Origin: Parasitella parasitica
Taxonomy: Eukaryota > Mucoromycota > Mucoromycetes > Mucorales > Mucoraceae
NCBI GenBank assembly: GCA_025201805.1
Contig: MU619254.1
Coordinates: forward strand, 20,379-84,378
Reading direction: 5' to 3'
Length of the DNA stretch: 64,000 nucleotides
Numbering within the stretch: position 1 is the first letter of the stretch; each line of letters opens with the position of its first letter. The notes under the pieces are model-generated. The model saw only the letters and a list, made by a program, of their open reading frames with translations, made no database searches and had not been told where the DNA came from. Made by a program: the position numbers and the translations under genes. This document shows positions 35,531-48,337 of this stretch, in pieces.

Positions 35531-37221
35531 AGGCGCCCCAACATCCCCCCTAGTTGAGCGTGATCGATAGGCTTGAATGAAATGAGGAACATGGTGCCAC
35601 ATCTGCATACGTTATTTGATCGCCGTTCATTCCCTGTAGCCATGACGTTATAGTATCCAAAAACAAAAAAGGACTGAGCGCCACTTGCTTGGGGATACCA
35701 TTACATACGAATTTATCCTTCATCAGGACGAGAATCCCCAGGAAAAATTACAAAGCACACTATATATGAGTTGCATTTGTACCCTGCACAATTGACGTGG
35801 CAGGATAAAGTTAAACAAACAGATGAGACATTCAAAAAGTATGGAATCCATACTACACATGAGCACAATGCGTTTGAGATATGTTGTCGTACCTAAACTA
35901 ATCCCAATTGACTCCACTTCAATCTCCAGTGTGATACAGTAGCTTCATCTTCTTCCTCCAAATTAGACATTATGCTTTTCTCTCGCCACCTTCTCATTAC
36001 CACCCTTTTGTACATTGAACCAATTCACCTTTAGGCTTGCCCTGGACAATTCAGTACTCGAAGTTATCATGTGCTCGCTATGGGAAATAATAATAAAAAA
36101 AGAAAAAAAAAAAACTTTCCAACCCTTAGCAAATTATGTTAAATTGTAGAAAACCGACCCAGATAGATTAGATGTGTGCACCTCTTTCAACTTGTCGACT
36201 ATCTTTTATCAATAAAATGAAAGGCTCGAATGCAACGGACAATTTTTTGATATGTATATTGATGATACTGATGAGTATCTTATTTGTGTTGACGGCAGAC
36301 GCACTCTCAGCAGGGCAGGTAGAAACAGAGAGCTAGTTTATTAATTATAGAGTAGAGTCTGATAAAAAAAAGGGGGGCGTCAAATCCCCCAGTTAAATTA
36401 CTTTTATTGATTAAGGTATTCAACTCTTTGTTTGGCAACTTTATTGATAACTATAACACAATTTCAATATTATATTATGCTTTCTTTTTTTTTAATCTTT
36501 TGACATATTTATAGATTTGGTATATATTATAATCAAGAAAGAGAAAAGCAAATGAATTAACCTGATAAATGTATAAATAATGGAGTGAATTTCTTTTTAC
36601 AAATGATTTTATTGCACTATATTATTTTTGACAATAAGTCTTAATAGAATAGTTGGATTCAAACTAATATTTTTTTCAAAATATTAAAAGGATAAATAAC
36701 TTACTTTGAAGTATAATAATGAAACAAACACTTCCTCAAAACTATCAATGTCAAAGAAACATCTAGCGGGTGATGATTCTTTGACTATGTTCAACTGTTA
36801 ATTCTGGGTTTTTTTAAATAACAAACTTCACCATCCTCAAGAAAAATTGCATGATTGATCAGCCTGAAATCTTGTAATAGATGATATGCTAAAACAGGGA
36901 CCGGGCTCATTCATCCTTCAATCAAGCATCCAAAGAAAAACATATTTACGGTTAAACAATGATGACTAACGTAGTCCATTTCTATACGACATAAACCCTT
37001 GCAAGTCTGTCAATTTGAAATTCTACATCCATGATCATTCGACCACATATGGCATGTACGGAACCGGTACATCTTGGAGGAAACCATGCCTTCACAACGT
37101 CACATTGTGACAATGGTTTAGCAACTTTTTTTTTTCTCCTCGAGCATCTGGTTCCTACAAAACATGCGAAAGCTGGGTATTCCTTGCGCGCGAGTGTGTC
37201 AAACATATCATCCGTTTTAAA
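35531..37221. other. AT-rich intergenic region
   Basis: No firm gene. It contains one tiny frame of interest at 36217-36336 (separate entry). The remainder has only short non-conserved frames and several poly-A/T runs. Confidence 0.5.
36217..36336 (+). CDS. possible 39-residue single-span membrane microprotein
   Basis: ATG at 36217 with AAA just before it. The frame MKGSNATDNFLICILMILMS continues as a hydrophobic stretch ILFVLTA and a short polar tail ending VETES. The shape is N-terminal polar, one membrane helix, polar tail, as in small ER subunits, but no motif proves this. It could equally be the signal peptide exon of a longer gene or chance. Confidence 0.22.
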   Translation: MKGSNATDNFLICILMILMSILFVLTADALSAGQVETES

Positions 37222-39093
37222 ATGCTTTTCGAAAAACCCAAGCACCATTATCACCATCGTGTCAGCGAGTTCCAAGCTGTTGTTCTTGCTGGCTATGGTA
37301 GCAGTAACAGGTAGTCTGTAATCTGGAAGCCACATGTGTAAACTTTCCTCACAACAGTCGATAGACTTTACCCCATCTCTGAAGAAGACAGCATGCCAAA
37401 GGCATTACTACCTGTTGGTAACAAGCCAGTGATTTCCTATACTTTAGAATGGCTTGAGAAGGCCGGTATTTATGGTAAATTTCGTCAGAGCTAGAGGAAT
37501 ACTTTTGAGATGCCAACTGTTTTGTAGATGTCATTGTCGTAATTCAAGCTATTGGAAGCTCCCCACAGAAACTGTCGGCTTATCTCAAAACCTATCCTGG
37601 AAATGTGCATTGCCAAGTTGTTAGTGTGGATGAAGATGATGAAACAGCTGATGCGCTAAGAGCCATCAAAGACAAGATTGATGTAACTATAGAAACAGAT
37701 AAGTATGAACAGGTATTAATATCTGCATTCGCTCTAGAGAGATTTCCTTGTGGTTCCTTGCGATCTGATCACTGAACTCGACCCTTGCGATTTGCTTGAT
37801 GCACACAGAGTATACGACCCTACTTTTACTGCGTTGTTTTATGAGCCTGGATCAAGCGAGAGTGCAAGTAAAGATGACGGTAAAACAAGGCTATGGTGTC
37901 AATCAGCAATGCAATCTGACTCTATTCCATAATACAGATCTTTTACCCTATGTCGGCATCGACTCTACACGTAATGCGCTTGTTTATAAGGCACTCCGAT
38001 CAGAAGACGACGATTTCTCTATGCGCATGTCTTTATTAAACAAGTAAACAAAGAGATACGCATACCAATATCAGGCGACCCTCCTTACCAACAATTCTTA
38101 ATATAGATTTTCCCGCGTAAGAGTTCACACAGACTTACAAGATGCACACTTGTATATCTTCAAGCGATGGGTTATTGATATGTTGGCTGACAAGGAGAAA
38201 ATTACAAGCATTTCAAAGGATCTGATACCATTGTTAGTCAAGTGTCAATATCAAAAAAAATTAGTCGAAAGAGAAGAGATCGAGAAATGTTTGTATAGGC
38301 TTGGCTACTGTCGATTATGAAACTGATTCAAAGCGTTTAGATTCGTCGACCTATGAAAATTTGCTTGCAAATGCACTTTCCCTTTCTACAACGCAGTCTG
38401 CTGATGTAGACGATGACTTATATATGAACGACCCCATTCATCCTAGCTTTGAAAGCCCAATTAAAACGTATGTGCATGTTTATCGCGGAGGCTTCTGTGG
38501 TCGAGGCAATACAACTGCCAGTTACAACGAACTGAATCGTAATGTAAGTAAAACCAACTTTTTCAAAGTGGGATCAAATAGGCTTACAACACTCCTTTCT
38601 TGCAATAGGCAACAAAGCAGGGCGCCTCGATCACCCGCGTACCTTCTAGTGCAGAAGTTGCTCCCAGAACTCAAGTCGGTAACGATTCGATCGTCGGTGA
38701 ATCCACAAAAATTGATGAAAGATCCTCTGTAAAGAAATCCTGTGTTGGCTCATACTGTGTCATTGGAAAGAACGTTAAGATTATTAATTCCGTTATTATG
38801 GACCACGTGGTGATTGGCGACAAGTAAGCATTGTGTTCAGGAGTATTGTGAATGTAACATGTATGTTAATTCGCTGTTCTGTAGCGTCAAAATTGAGGGA
38901 TGTATCATCTGTAAGAATGCTCAGATCCACGAAAAGGCTTCTCTAAAGGACTGCGATGTTGCTTACGGATATATTGTGCAAAAAGACAGTAAGTATTTCT
39001 TTGTGTAAAGCCTTTTGATATATTATGTTAAATATGATCGCATTAGGTGTATTGAAGGGGGAGAAACTAGTTGATTTTAGAGAAGCTATTTAA
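37222..39093 (+). CDS. GCD1: translation initiation factor eIF2B subunit gamma
   Basis: Ten exons, 37222-37303, 37358-37474, 37528-37682, 37738-37879, 37938-38043, 38107-38288, 38341-38543, 38609-38823, 38885-38988 and 39047-39093, sum to 1353 nt, 450 residues (human 452). The N-terminal nucleotidyltransferase-like domain has FQAVVLAGYGS, PKALLPVGNKPV, ADALRAIKDK, VVPCDLIT and PYVGIDST. The middle has HTDLQDAHLYIF. The C-terminal left-handed beta-helix has hexapeptide-like NDSIVGESTKIDERSSVKKS, VIGKNVKI, NVKIEGCIICKNA and LKDCDV. Role: part of the guanine-nucleotide exchange factor for eIF2 and target of the integrated stress response. The spacing ADALR to PCDL equals that of the human protein, which fixed the third intron at 37683-37737. 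Confidence 0.92.
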
Positions 39094-39402
39094 TGTAGTG
39101 CAATATAGAAAAAAAAAAATTGAATCATCTGAGAACTGTATAACAGTTATCATTGTGAACACATAAACAAACACACACCCAAAAAGCGTAAATGGCTTGT
39201 TTTCGACCCCTTTTAACTTAATTTGTGTAGCTCAAGGCGCACAAACAGACAAGTGCAACATTACTCGACTGTAATCGTGCTGAATACCTGAAAGCAGCTG
39301 TGTGTAGCTTTTTTTTTTTTTTTTTTTGCATAAGGTAAAAAAACTACCTTGATTTCTCTTTCTCTCTTCATCTTTATCTTTCTTGCTTCTTTACTTTATA
39401 AA
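39094..39402. other. spacer with poly-T run
   Basis: Contains a T-run at about 39309-39327 and a CT-rich block just before the next ATG; probably the promoter of the following gene. Confidence 0.5.
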
Positions 39403-40231
39403 ATGCCCTCAAACAACTTGATTTCGTTATCTTCTGTCTCAAGTAAGTTGTTTGCCTATCTCAAAAGATTGAAGCATCTCTTTTCTGATAGCATTTATAG
39501 ATTTAAGACTTGAAAATTTCAGAACACAGCATGAATTGGCAAAGAACTTCTATGATGATTATGAATTCTGTCCTATTCATCATGTAGAAGAGGTAAAATT
39601 CTATGACAGCTTACTTCTTTGTGTTCTAATCCATGAAAAATTTCAGGTTACTGAGCATCGCGAGAGAGTTCAAAAGCGTACATCTCCATATCCATCTCCA
39701 AATTTATCTGTTTCTTCGACTTCATCTGCGTCTTCATTTTTTTGCATGTCTTCAAACTATAATCAGCAATCTTTTCGTAAATCAAATATTGCCTCTATTG
39801 CTACACCTATAGCCACAACAAATACTACGGCTACAAGAGCAATCCCTATCATTGATCCTAGCAACATGACCCCTGTTGCTGTACCTGTCCATCAACAGCA
39901 TGCACAAAAGACGTTTAGCAACACATCTCCGTCAATGCCTCAGTGGATTGCATTTAAGAATAATACTAGTTCAATGAGTACAAGTCCTAGTAGTATCCAC
40001 AGTAACTTAAGTTTAAGCAGTAGCAGTAGTAGTAGCAATAGCAGTATTAGTAATAATACAGTCGGGTATCGTCAAGATTACTACTATGGTAGTTACCAAC
40101 AACCACAGATCATCCCTTCTACTATTGTTCGAGCAATTCCCATTATTGACCCTACTACAAGACAAGTATTCCATCATCCACAACAACAAATAATCCAACC
40201 TCCTGGATTTTATAATGTTTCAGTTTGTTAA
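39403..40231 (+). CDS. low-complexity S/T/Q-rich protein with duplicated AIPIIDP motif
   Basis: Three exons, 39403-39442, 39501-39592 and 39647-40231, 238 residues. The second intron is a multiple of three without a stop, so retention would still give a protein. A short structured N-terminus (LRLENFRTQHELAKNFYDDYEFCP) contains the only charged/aromatic block. The rest is Ser/Thr/Asn/Gln-rich and probably disordered. The motif RAIPIIDP occurs twice (around 39835-39858 and 40129-40152), each followed by a polar stretch and a V-x-x-P. Such repeated short linear motifs suggest a docking element for a partner; the partner is unknown. No enzymatic or DNA-binding domain seen. Confidence 0.6.
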
Positions 40232-41774
40232 TCGTCAGGGGGAAAAGCATATATCATGTTGTAAAGGCGTAAACTTTTCCTTATGTCACAACATTTTATT
40301 ATCATTGCTGTATATTTTCACTTCAATTACCTTTTGAATTTTCCTCTCAGAGCATGTTTAATATTAATAGTCATTTCACACATACATATCGTTAAATTTA
40401 TAAATATACTTTAAATAGTTATCCTCAATCAAATATAATAAAAATTGATTTCAATTATATAAATTCAGAATCAAAAGTAGACTCGGTGCCAAGTTGACAA
40501 AAGCTGTTTCTGATTTTCTTAATTAATTAATTTAGTATGTATTTATTACAATCTGCATTTTCCAAAAGCACCCTAAAGACTTGAATGAGTTATATGTAAT
40601 ACCAAGTTCTGTTTACTGTGTTGACAAATAGTGTTACGATAGAAATAATTCAATATAAAGAGAAGAAATTTTTTTTTATCAACAAAAATTCTTTGGTTCT
40701 TGCATGATTTTACTCTTATATTATTTTATTTACATTTGTAGGATTATACATCTTTAGCTGCAGGCTATATTCTCATATCCTCTCTACACAACAGTAGTTG
40801 CCTGAATTATTGCACCATTCAAACGGAAAATCACTTTTATCTTTAAACTGGTGCACATTCGTTTCAAAGTAGTACAAACGAAACACATGTTTAATCCAAA
40901 GAAATCTTCTCCTTTGTTTAGATTAAATCTTTTTAAAAGAACAACATAATCTTCAATTAGCTGGAGATAATTTTCCAATTACAAGCATTTTTAAAGGATA
41001 TGGTCCAACTAATACTAAAAAATTTGTTGAGTAATACTATATTATATTTAATGATTGTTACGCTTACTTTGTTCAAATCTACAAAACTCAAATTCAGGCC
41101 AAGAGAAAATTTTAATTTTCAGTTGAAGTACTGAGCTACTGTTGTAGACAAGTTACTGATGTATAGGGGTGTGGCTGACTCTAAGTAAGAAAACTTATTT
41201 TATACATATGACGAAATATGACATGTCAAGGCAGAGCCCCTTTAAATGAAACATTGTTGCAGGAACTGGAAAATCAAACTGATACAAATCATCCATCTTT
41301 ATATCAACTAAATTAATTACTTAATCATATGATAACAGAAACTTCTTCCTGGGATTGTATTAACTTCCCGTAAGATTATTGATTCATTACTAGGAAAATA
41401 TGAACACTAACTCTACCGTGAAGCCCTGGCTCAGTCATACTATGAATAATATGCTTATCAGCTGTGCTGCTTGATTTGACCAACTGTACGGTAATAAAGT
41501 AGACGTATCACAACCACAAAACTCGCCATATTAATAGTGTGAGAAAGGACACCGGCTACCATAGCATACAAGAACATGGGCAATATTGAATTGCTTTCCG
41601 TAATTGGAAGGTAAAGAGTTTGTTTCAAGGCAAATATGAATGGAAAAGGTTCGAAGCACATTCTAATTCCTACTCAAATGTATAAGAACTTGTCTTTTAT
41701 CTTGTTTTTTTGGTGTTGTATATCTCTCTTTCGAATCTCGTCCTGGAGGGCTTCATTTCATCCAACATTTCATT
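40232..41774. other. AT-rich intergenic region
   Basis: 1.5 kb without a recognisable gene on either strand. It is presumably the upstream region of the APSES regulator; such morphogenesis regulators often have long promoters. Confidence 0.5.
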
Positions 41775-43263
41775 ATGAATTATTCTTGTTCCCCATCGAA
41801 AAAGGGTGTTTTGCAGCAACGAGACAATTGCCCTTCTGTGCCACCTATAGGAACGCGTGAAGATCAACACGGTCATCCCAAACAGGCGGTATCTCCAGCA
41901 TACAATCCTAGTAGTACGCAGCAGTATTCAGTACTTCAGATGGAGCTCCCGCCACCTTCATCTAGGTGTCTGCCCTCAATGCAACCTGTGCAATTAATCC
42001 AATGGATGCAGCGCCCTAAATTCACTACCTCTTTTTGGGAAGAAGAAGGCACGCTGTGCTATCAAGTGGATGCTAACAGCGTTTGTGTTGCTCGTAGACA
42101 AGGTAATGAAACTATATTTCGGAATAGCATTAACTACTGAGCGCTCTTTCTGCTGATAGATAATGACATGATCAACGGCACAAAGCTTTTAAATGTCGCT
42201 GGCTTATCTCGCGGTAAACGCGATGGAATCTTGAAAAATGAAAAGGCTCGCGTAGTTGTCAAAATAGGCCCAATGCATCTGAAGGGCGTGTGGTAAGTTG
42301 GTTACCGATGTCTACTCGTATAATAATTAAAGGTGTAATTAGGATCACATTTAACCGAGCAAAGGAGCTTGCCCATCAATTCAAACTAACAGAGCTATTG
42401 TATCCATTGTTCCTTGATAATCCTAGTGCTCATCTTCAAAATACGCAAAAACACGCCTTGTCTGAGCAATCTGAAGTCTCGCATAACATCAGTCGTGAGC
42501 AACTGTTTGTAAGCCCAAGTCCTGTATTCGAATACTAATAAAAATAATAGGTTATAAATATAACGGTAATTCTACATTGCAAGCAAGCACTTTCAGACCA
42601 GGCACATCTTTTATGACTCAATCTAATGCTTATCAGGGAGTAAATCCCACGTCTACCGCCATCCACACCATCACAAACATGCGAATATCTGATTATTACC
42701 GTCCTTTGAACTCCAGATATCCAGGCCTTGTTACTCATCATATATACCCATCTTACAATGACAGTAGCCGCAGTGAAAGATACAGTAATACGCATCAAGC
42801 ATCGGTAGATCGATTTTTGGCTCAAGAAGACTATGGTACGAATTGTCTTGACGGTTTCCCTGGAATCCCTGTGATGCGCACGCAAGAAAACACTGACTTT
42901 CAAGCAGCTGCATGTCGATTTCAAAGGCCCAAGGCAGAAGAAATACTGCTTTCGAATTCTACCTGTCATCGACAACTGCCACAGGAACACCAGTGTTCTT
43001 ACTACCCTCAGCAGCAAATTATACCAAATGGTCCAAATTCTTTGGAATTCTTCTGTCCGCCACCTACATCAGCAGATAACTCGACACCGCCAACTCCAGT
43101 AGATTCTTCTACTACGTTTCAATTTGAGCTCCATTCGCTTTATGGCCAAAAAAATGTGAATCATCAAACACCATTGACATCAGAAGACGATCCGTTTGTT
43201 TTGAATTCTTATAATCAGACGCAGCAATCCCAAGATGATGGACTTGACTTGTATAATATTTAA
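41775..43263 (+). CDS. APSES (KilA-N) transcription factor, StuA/Efg1-like
   Basis: Four exons, 41775-42102, 42160-42292, 42343-42494 and 42551-43263, 441 residues. The APSES domain starts at about residue 75: [77 protein letters not shown] and [13 protein letters not shown]-like sequence (here [14 protein letters not shown]). The third intron (42495-42550) uses a GTGAGC donor and a TACTAATA branch site; reading through it would truncate the protein. The C-terminal half is S/T/P/Q-rich. Known role of this clade: basic helix-loop-helix-like regulators of morphogenesis and sporulation in fungi. Lack of ankyrin repeats separates it from the MBP1-like protein at 49.4-51.6 kb. Confidence 0.92.
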
Positions 43264-44118
43264 TATATATATCTCTTTGCATTTTCGTTTCTTTATTTCA
43301 TACAAAATAAAAATTTTCCCAAACCTATTTAGTGTCAAGTTTCAAATATTCGAATTACAGATAGAAATAATTGACCGTGTGCGCTTCACTACAAGTTGAT
43401 CTTTAATATAATTTAGAAAGAAGTAAAGACACAAACAATATTATGATTAATATAGCAAGCCAACAAAAGTAATACTCAAACTCATCTTTATAAACACATA
43501 AAATCAATGATCTACATCTTCAATGGTAATAGAAGGGTTTGCTGTAAAGAAACACAGAAGGAATCAGTCAAGATATCAGACTATGCTTTGTTGATCGTCC
43601 CCTTGATGATTTTCTTCTGCTTTATATTTTTCGCGACCTTCCCGCCTTAACTCTCTCTCTGTGCTTCCGTTTTGGCACACTAACGGATTTTGACAATTGT
43701 AATCATACTTCTGTTGATTTTGAAAGTTTAGACCTCCTTTAAAGGAATTGTTAATTTATTAATTCGGCCTTTTGCTTTCTCTCGAGCTCTCGATCAGCGC
43801 GTGACGATACAGGGTATCTTGTCTCTGGGTATTGGGGCTTCGTCTGATATGTTCCAAAAGCTATTACCAGGTGGCTCGCATTGACTTTATGGCTGCAAGT
43901 CTCACTCAGGTGACACTTATACTAATGCCTCACGTCAATCAAAAAGGGATTTGATGAAATTGAAAACTCATTTGGTATGGATCTGCTCTCTTTTCTGTTC
44001 TGACAGTCTAATTATCACGACTTGGTGTTGAGAAATTTGACAATCGTCAACTCAACTTCCAACCATAGATAGGCCGTTTAGCAGCAAAATTTAGTAATTG
44101 AATATTTGCTAATTCAGC
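43264..44118. other. intergenic spacer
   Basis: No gene recognised. It contains a CT-rich block near 43650-43665 and the 3' flank of the APSES gene. Confidence 0.5.
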
Positions 44119-44373
44119 TTAACGAGCAGAAGCTCCACGAAGATACATCTGATGCAAAAGTAAACAAATCACGGCATTACGCTGGCCCTCTCCACTATTT
44201 TGAACAATGTAGCAATCAATCGTAGCCGTAAAGTCTTCGATTGTCATGCATTTATCACCTACAGTCAATGCTTCACGATCTTGATATTCGTCCCTCTTCT
44301 TCTTGTTCTCTTTTCTTGCCAGATTGTCAATAAATTGTTCACTTTCAATTCGAGGATGAGGGAAGCTATTCAT
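44119..44373 (-). CDS. possible small charged protein, 84 residues, unknown
   Basis: ATG at 44373 gives MNSFPHPRIESEQFIDNLAR, a K/E/D-rich helix and a C-terminal NAVICLLLHQMYLRGASAR. The composition is protein-like (charged helix plus amphipathic C-terminus). Upstream DNA (44374-44640) has a possible exon with a GTATAA donor and CATCACAG acceptor in another frame, but I could not join it to this frame, so either the true start is here or the gene is broken. No family recognised. Confidence 0.4.
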   Translation of the reverse strand: MNSFPHPRIESEQFIDNLARKENKKKRDEYQDREALTVGDKCMTIEDFTATIDCYIVQNSGEGQRNAVICLLLHQMYLRGASAR

Positions 44374-46163
44374 GCCTTTGTTTCGTCGATCTCTTCAAAG
44401 ATCGACAATTGCTGCAAGATGGGTTCCAATTGTATTTGCGCTGAGTTACATTGGGATCTTCGCTATGGTTAAGTCTTAGCTTCTTGTGTTGAGAAAGCTG
44501 TGATGAAAAAAAGACATTAGACATTGAACGAATACTAATCATTCTGTTTATACCTCTTTGTCGGCACAAAAAGCAATCTTGGATCCACTAACAGTGTGCC
44601 TTGTGGGATTACCTTACCAAAAATTAAACAAAACATACACTTAAAACAAACACACTCAGGACAGAAAAGTTGGATCAAAGCCAATTGAATAGCCTTATTT
44701 GCAGGAGTTATTTACTAAATTAGTGGTACTGTAGTAGTAGCAGCAGCAATGATGATGGACAATTCTACAGCTAATCCAACATCAACATGAATAATAAAAT
44801 ACAAGAAACTATTTTTTTTTTTACCAAACCGATATAAAATATGTATAAAGAGAACAGTTTGACGAAGAAAAGAAAGGTAATAATAAATGTAACGTTTTTG
44901 CGCTCGTATGATTTTTGAATTGTTTTGTAATAAATGCTTTTAGTTAAGATATAGCAAAATTCTACAGAAAAGTAGAGTATTTCAAGAGCAGAACGTCAAT
45001 CTTTATTGTATTCTTTGATCGATGGCAAATCCTACTGAAGAATCTTTCAACTCTTTATGAATTTTTAAACGCAAATTACTGGACTTGTTTCCATGAGGAT
45101 TTAATTTCCAAAACAAGATGTATTATTCATCGAATCAGATTAAGTTTGACCACAAGAAATGTCCTAAAGATCCTAGAGCAGAGGCAACAGTTGTGAGCAG
45201 GAGTCCTAGTTTTTTTTTTTCAGTTTGAGCCATTCATTGAACAGCGTAGATGCAATATATAATTAACAGACAAACGGCAATGTGGTTGACATTGTGACTA
45301 ATCGGAGTTACATTGTTTATGTCAAATGAGATATAGATAATTGCCAAATATAGATCCCATCCCCTATTGCCATTGAAAAAGCATTGCAGTTTTATTATGA
45401 CCTAGTACTCTTATATGATCGACTCTTATTAAAAGATATAAGAAGTTGTCGCTTGAGCAGGTCGGCCCCCAGCAAGATTTTTATGGTCAAATCCCGCTGT
45501 GCGTGTGATACCACCCAAAACCTTTTATTTCTAAATTAGCCTTGTTTTCGCACGATAACCTTTTGTACAGAAGCGGTCATCGATTTGTCAGAACAAGTCC
45601 TGGGAAGGTAGCTGATTGCGTCTGACTTGACCTCTACTATCCTCACCCCCTTCCCAATATGGTGCCATAAATTATACGGCTTGAATGCCCTTCGGTATCA
45701 TTCTCGACTTAAAGTACACATAAACTGCTCTAAACGATGATGAAATTACGCATAAAAATTAAGACATCTCGTACGGGGTGTTAATCCCTACTGTATTTAC
45801 TCCATAATGGCATTAGTGGTAATCGAAGATGAAGAACAATCTGCGATATTCACTACGGAAGCGATGCCTTGTAGCATAAACGTGCGCTATTTCAAAAGGA
45901 TCCAGGTGCTCTTTGCCCACATTACGGATGTGCTGGTCTGAGGCTAGTAATGACAAATTGTTGTTTATCGGTCTCTTACTACTCGTCCAACATGTTCTCC
46001 CACTAAATAGCCTTTGAGAGCTTATTGGTCTCCATTTGTCATTGAATTATCAATGACCTTGTTGAAATTGTATATATATAGGCCACGAATTCCCATTATA
46101 TTTTCTCAAATTTCTCCTTGTTACTTTCACACCTATTCACTTGAAAATAATACACTCTTAAAA
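44374..46163. other. intergenic region, amine oxidase promoter side
   Basis: No supported gene beyond the doubtful exon noted next to 44373. TATATATATAGG at about 46071-46082, some 80 bp before the amine oxidase ATG, is a plausible TATA element. Confidence 0.45.
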
Positions 46164-48337
46164 ATGTCCACTGTCAAAGAAATGAAGACCGTTACTGCCT
46201 CCACGCTCGCCAAGGATGTTCATCCTTTCGATCACTTGTCAGGGGATGAAATTGTCCAAGTTGCTGCCATTACTCGTCAAGCCAAGCCCGATGTCGACTT
46301 TGTCTTCAACACCATCACTCTCAAGGAACCCAAGAAGGATATCATGCTGTCTTATCTCGGCTGGGACACTTCCAAGCCCCGTATTACAAGTGTTGAGCGC
46401 GAGGCTCTCGTTATTGCCTTGGAAAAGAAGACTATGAAGTGCTATGAAGGTATTGTTTCTTTGAATTCCAACAAGCTCAAGTCATGGGATTATATTCCTG
46501 ATGTCCAGCCTATTTTGACCATGGACGAAATGTTTGAAGTTGAAGAGCTTGTCATTAAGGATGAAAAGGTCCGTCTTGAGTGTCTTGAACTTGGCATCAC
46601 TGATATGTCCACCGTTTTTTCTGATCCCTGGGCTATTGCTCGCCATGTTGCTCATCCTGGCCGCGAGAAGCGTATGATGCAAGCTCTCATGTATATGCGT
46701 ACTTGCGAAGATGATAACCAGTATGCCCATCCCTTGGATTTCGTTCCCATTATTGGTAAGTTACACGGCTTGATCCCCTTGTATGTGGATTCTCTAACAT
46801 ACAACAATCCGTAGATCTTGGCAAGATGGAGGTTATCGCCATTGAACGCATCAAGCCTAGAGATTCCAAGTTCACTCGCCCCACTATCCCTCTCCAGCAA
46901 CACAACTTCTTGCCTGAATTCATTGGAGAAAACAACTACCGTAAGGATGTCAAACCCATCGTCATCCAGCAGCCTCAAGGCGTTTCTTTCACTGTCAAGG
47001 GTAATGAAATTGATTGGCAAAAGTGGAATTTGCGTATCTCTATGAATTACCGTGAGGGTCTTGTTCTCCACAACATCAGTTACCAAGATGGTGCTGAAAA
47101 GCGTCCTCTTTTCTACCGTATCTCTCTCTCCGAGATGGTCGTCCCCTATGCCGATACCAACACCCCTCACCATCGCAAACATGCTTTTGATGTTGGAGAA
47201 TATGGTCTGGGTCTCTGTACCAATTCACTTGCTTTGGGCTGCGATTGTCTCGGCTCCATTTACTATTTCGATGCCACTTTCAATGACCACGCTGGTAAGC
47301 CTTTCTTTGTGCCCAACGCCATCTGTATGCATGAAGAAGACCATGGTATCTTGATGAAACACACTGACTACCGCAATGGTCGTGCCCACACCATTCGCTC
47401 CAGAAGATTGGTAATTTCCCAAATTGTTACAGGTAATTTTTGGTTTTTTAAGCGTATATTTCTAGTTTGCTAAATTATCTTTGCAGTCGCCAACTATGAT
47501 TACGGTCTTTACTACTACTTTTACCAAGATGGCACTTTTGAGTATGAGGTCAAGGCTACTGGCGAGCTCAACACTCACGTTTTGGCAGAAGACGAAGGTA
47601 CCAACGGCATGGGTACTATCGTTGCTCCTCAAATCAATGCTCAGTACCATCAACACTTCTTCACCATGCGTATCGATCCTATGATTGACGGTCAGCAAAA
47701 CTCTGTTCAGCAAGTCGACACCTATTCTTTGCCCTATCCCACTGGCCATCCCAAAAACCCTTTTGGCAACGGTTTCACCAGTGATTATACCATTCTGAAG
47801 GACACAAAGGAGGGTCAACAAAACGCCAACTACGATACCTCGAGATTCTGGAAGATTGTCAATCAAGAACGTCTGCATCCTTATGCCAAGACTCCTGTTG
47901 GCTGGAAGATTTCATCTGGCCACACCGCTCCTTTCTATGCTCAACCTGATTCACTTGTTGCCGAGCGTGCTGGTTTCGCCAAGCAGACGTTGTGGGTCAC
48001 TCCTTATAACGAGAAGCAGATGTTTGCTGGCGGCTTCTACTGCAATCAGTCTGGCGGTGATGACACCGTTGAAGTCTGGGCCAACAAGGAAGTTCAAAGC
48101 ATCGAACAAAAAGATATTGTCTTGTGGTACACCTTTGGAATTACTCACTTGCCTCGTGTCGAAGACTTTCCCATTATGCCTGTCGAATACTGCGGCTTCA
48201 CCATCAAGCCCTGCAACTTTTTCATTGCTAATCCTGGTATGGATGTTCCTCCTACTAACAAGAAGATCAACCACTCTGTCAATGCCAAGGAAGAAATGAA
48301 CAAGCAACAAGATGGCTGTTGCTCCAACAAACTTTAA
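46164..48337 (+). CDS. copper amine oxidase (primary-amine oxidase), probably peroxisomal
   Basis: Three exons, 46164-46755, 46815-47432 and 47487-48337, 686 residues; start chosen at AAAATGTCC because it matches the fungal N-terminus. Order: N2/N3-like domains starting HPFDHLSGDEI, then the catalytic domain. It has the catalytic base aspartate in VVPYAD (about 311), the topaquinone precursor tyrosine in VANYDYG (about 407), copper ligands in YHQHFF (about 458 and 460) and a third histidine in GITHLPRVEDFP (about 624). Reaction: oxidative deamination of primary amines to aldehyde, ammonia and hydrogen peroxide. No signal peptide is present, and the last residues CCSNKL resemble a PTS1 variant (NKL), consistent with peroxisomal amine use as a nitrogen source. 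Codon usage is C-rich at third positions, unlike its neighbours, suggesting high expression. Confidence 0.95.

Noticed and set aside
37683-37737. Alternative 37-nt intron (37703-37739) in eIF2B gamma
   Set aside because: It keeps the frame, but is shorter than every other intron here and adds residues; the 55-nt version gives the same spacing as the human protein.
45440-45520. Possible tRNA with GGTCAAATCCC B-box-like string
   Set aside because: The B-box-like string lacks a T and the flanks do not form an acceptor stem or a cloverleaf.
46482-48310. Long minus-strand frames opposite the copper amine oxidase
   Set aside because: Codon-bias shadows of a highly biased real gene; no homology and no splice logic.
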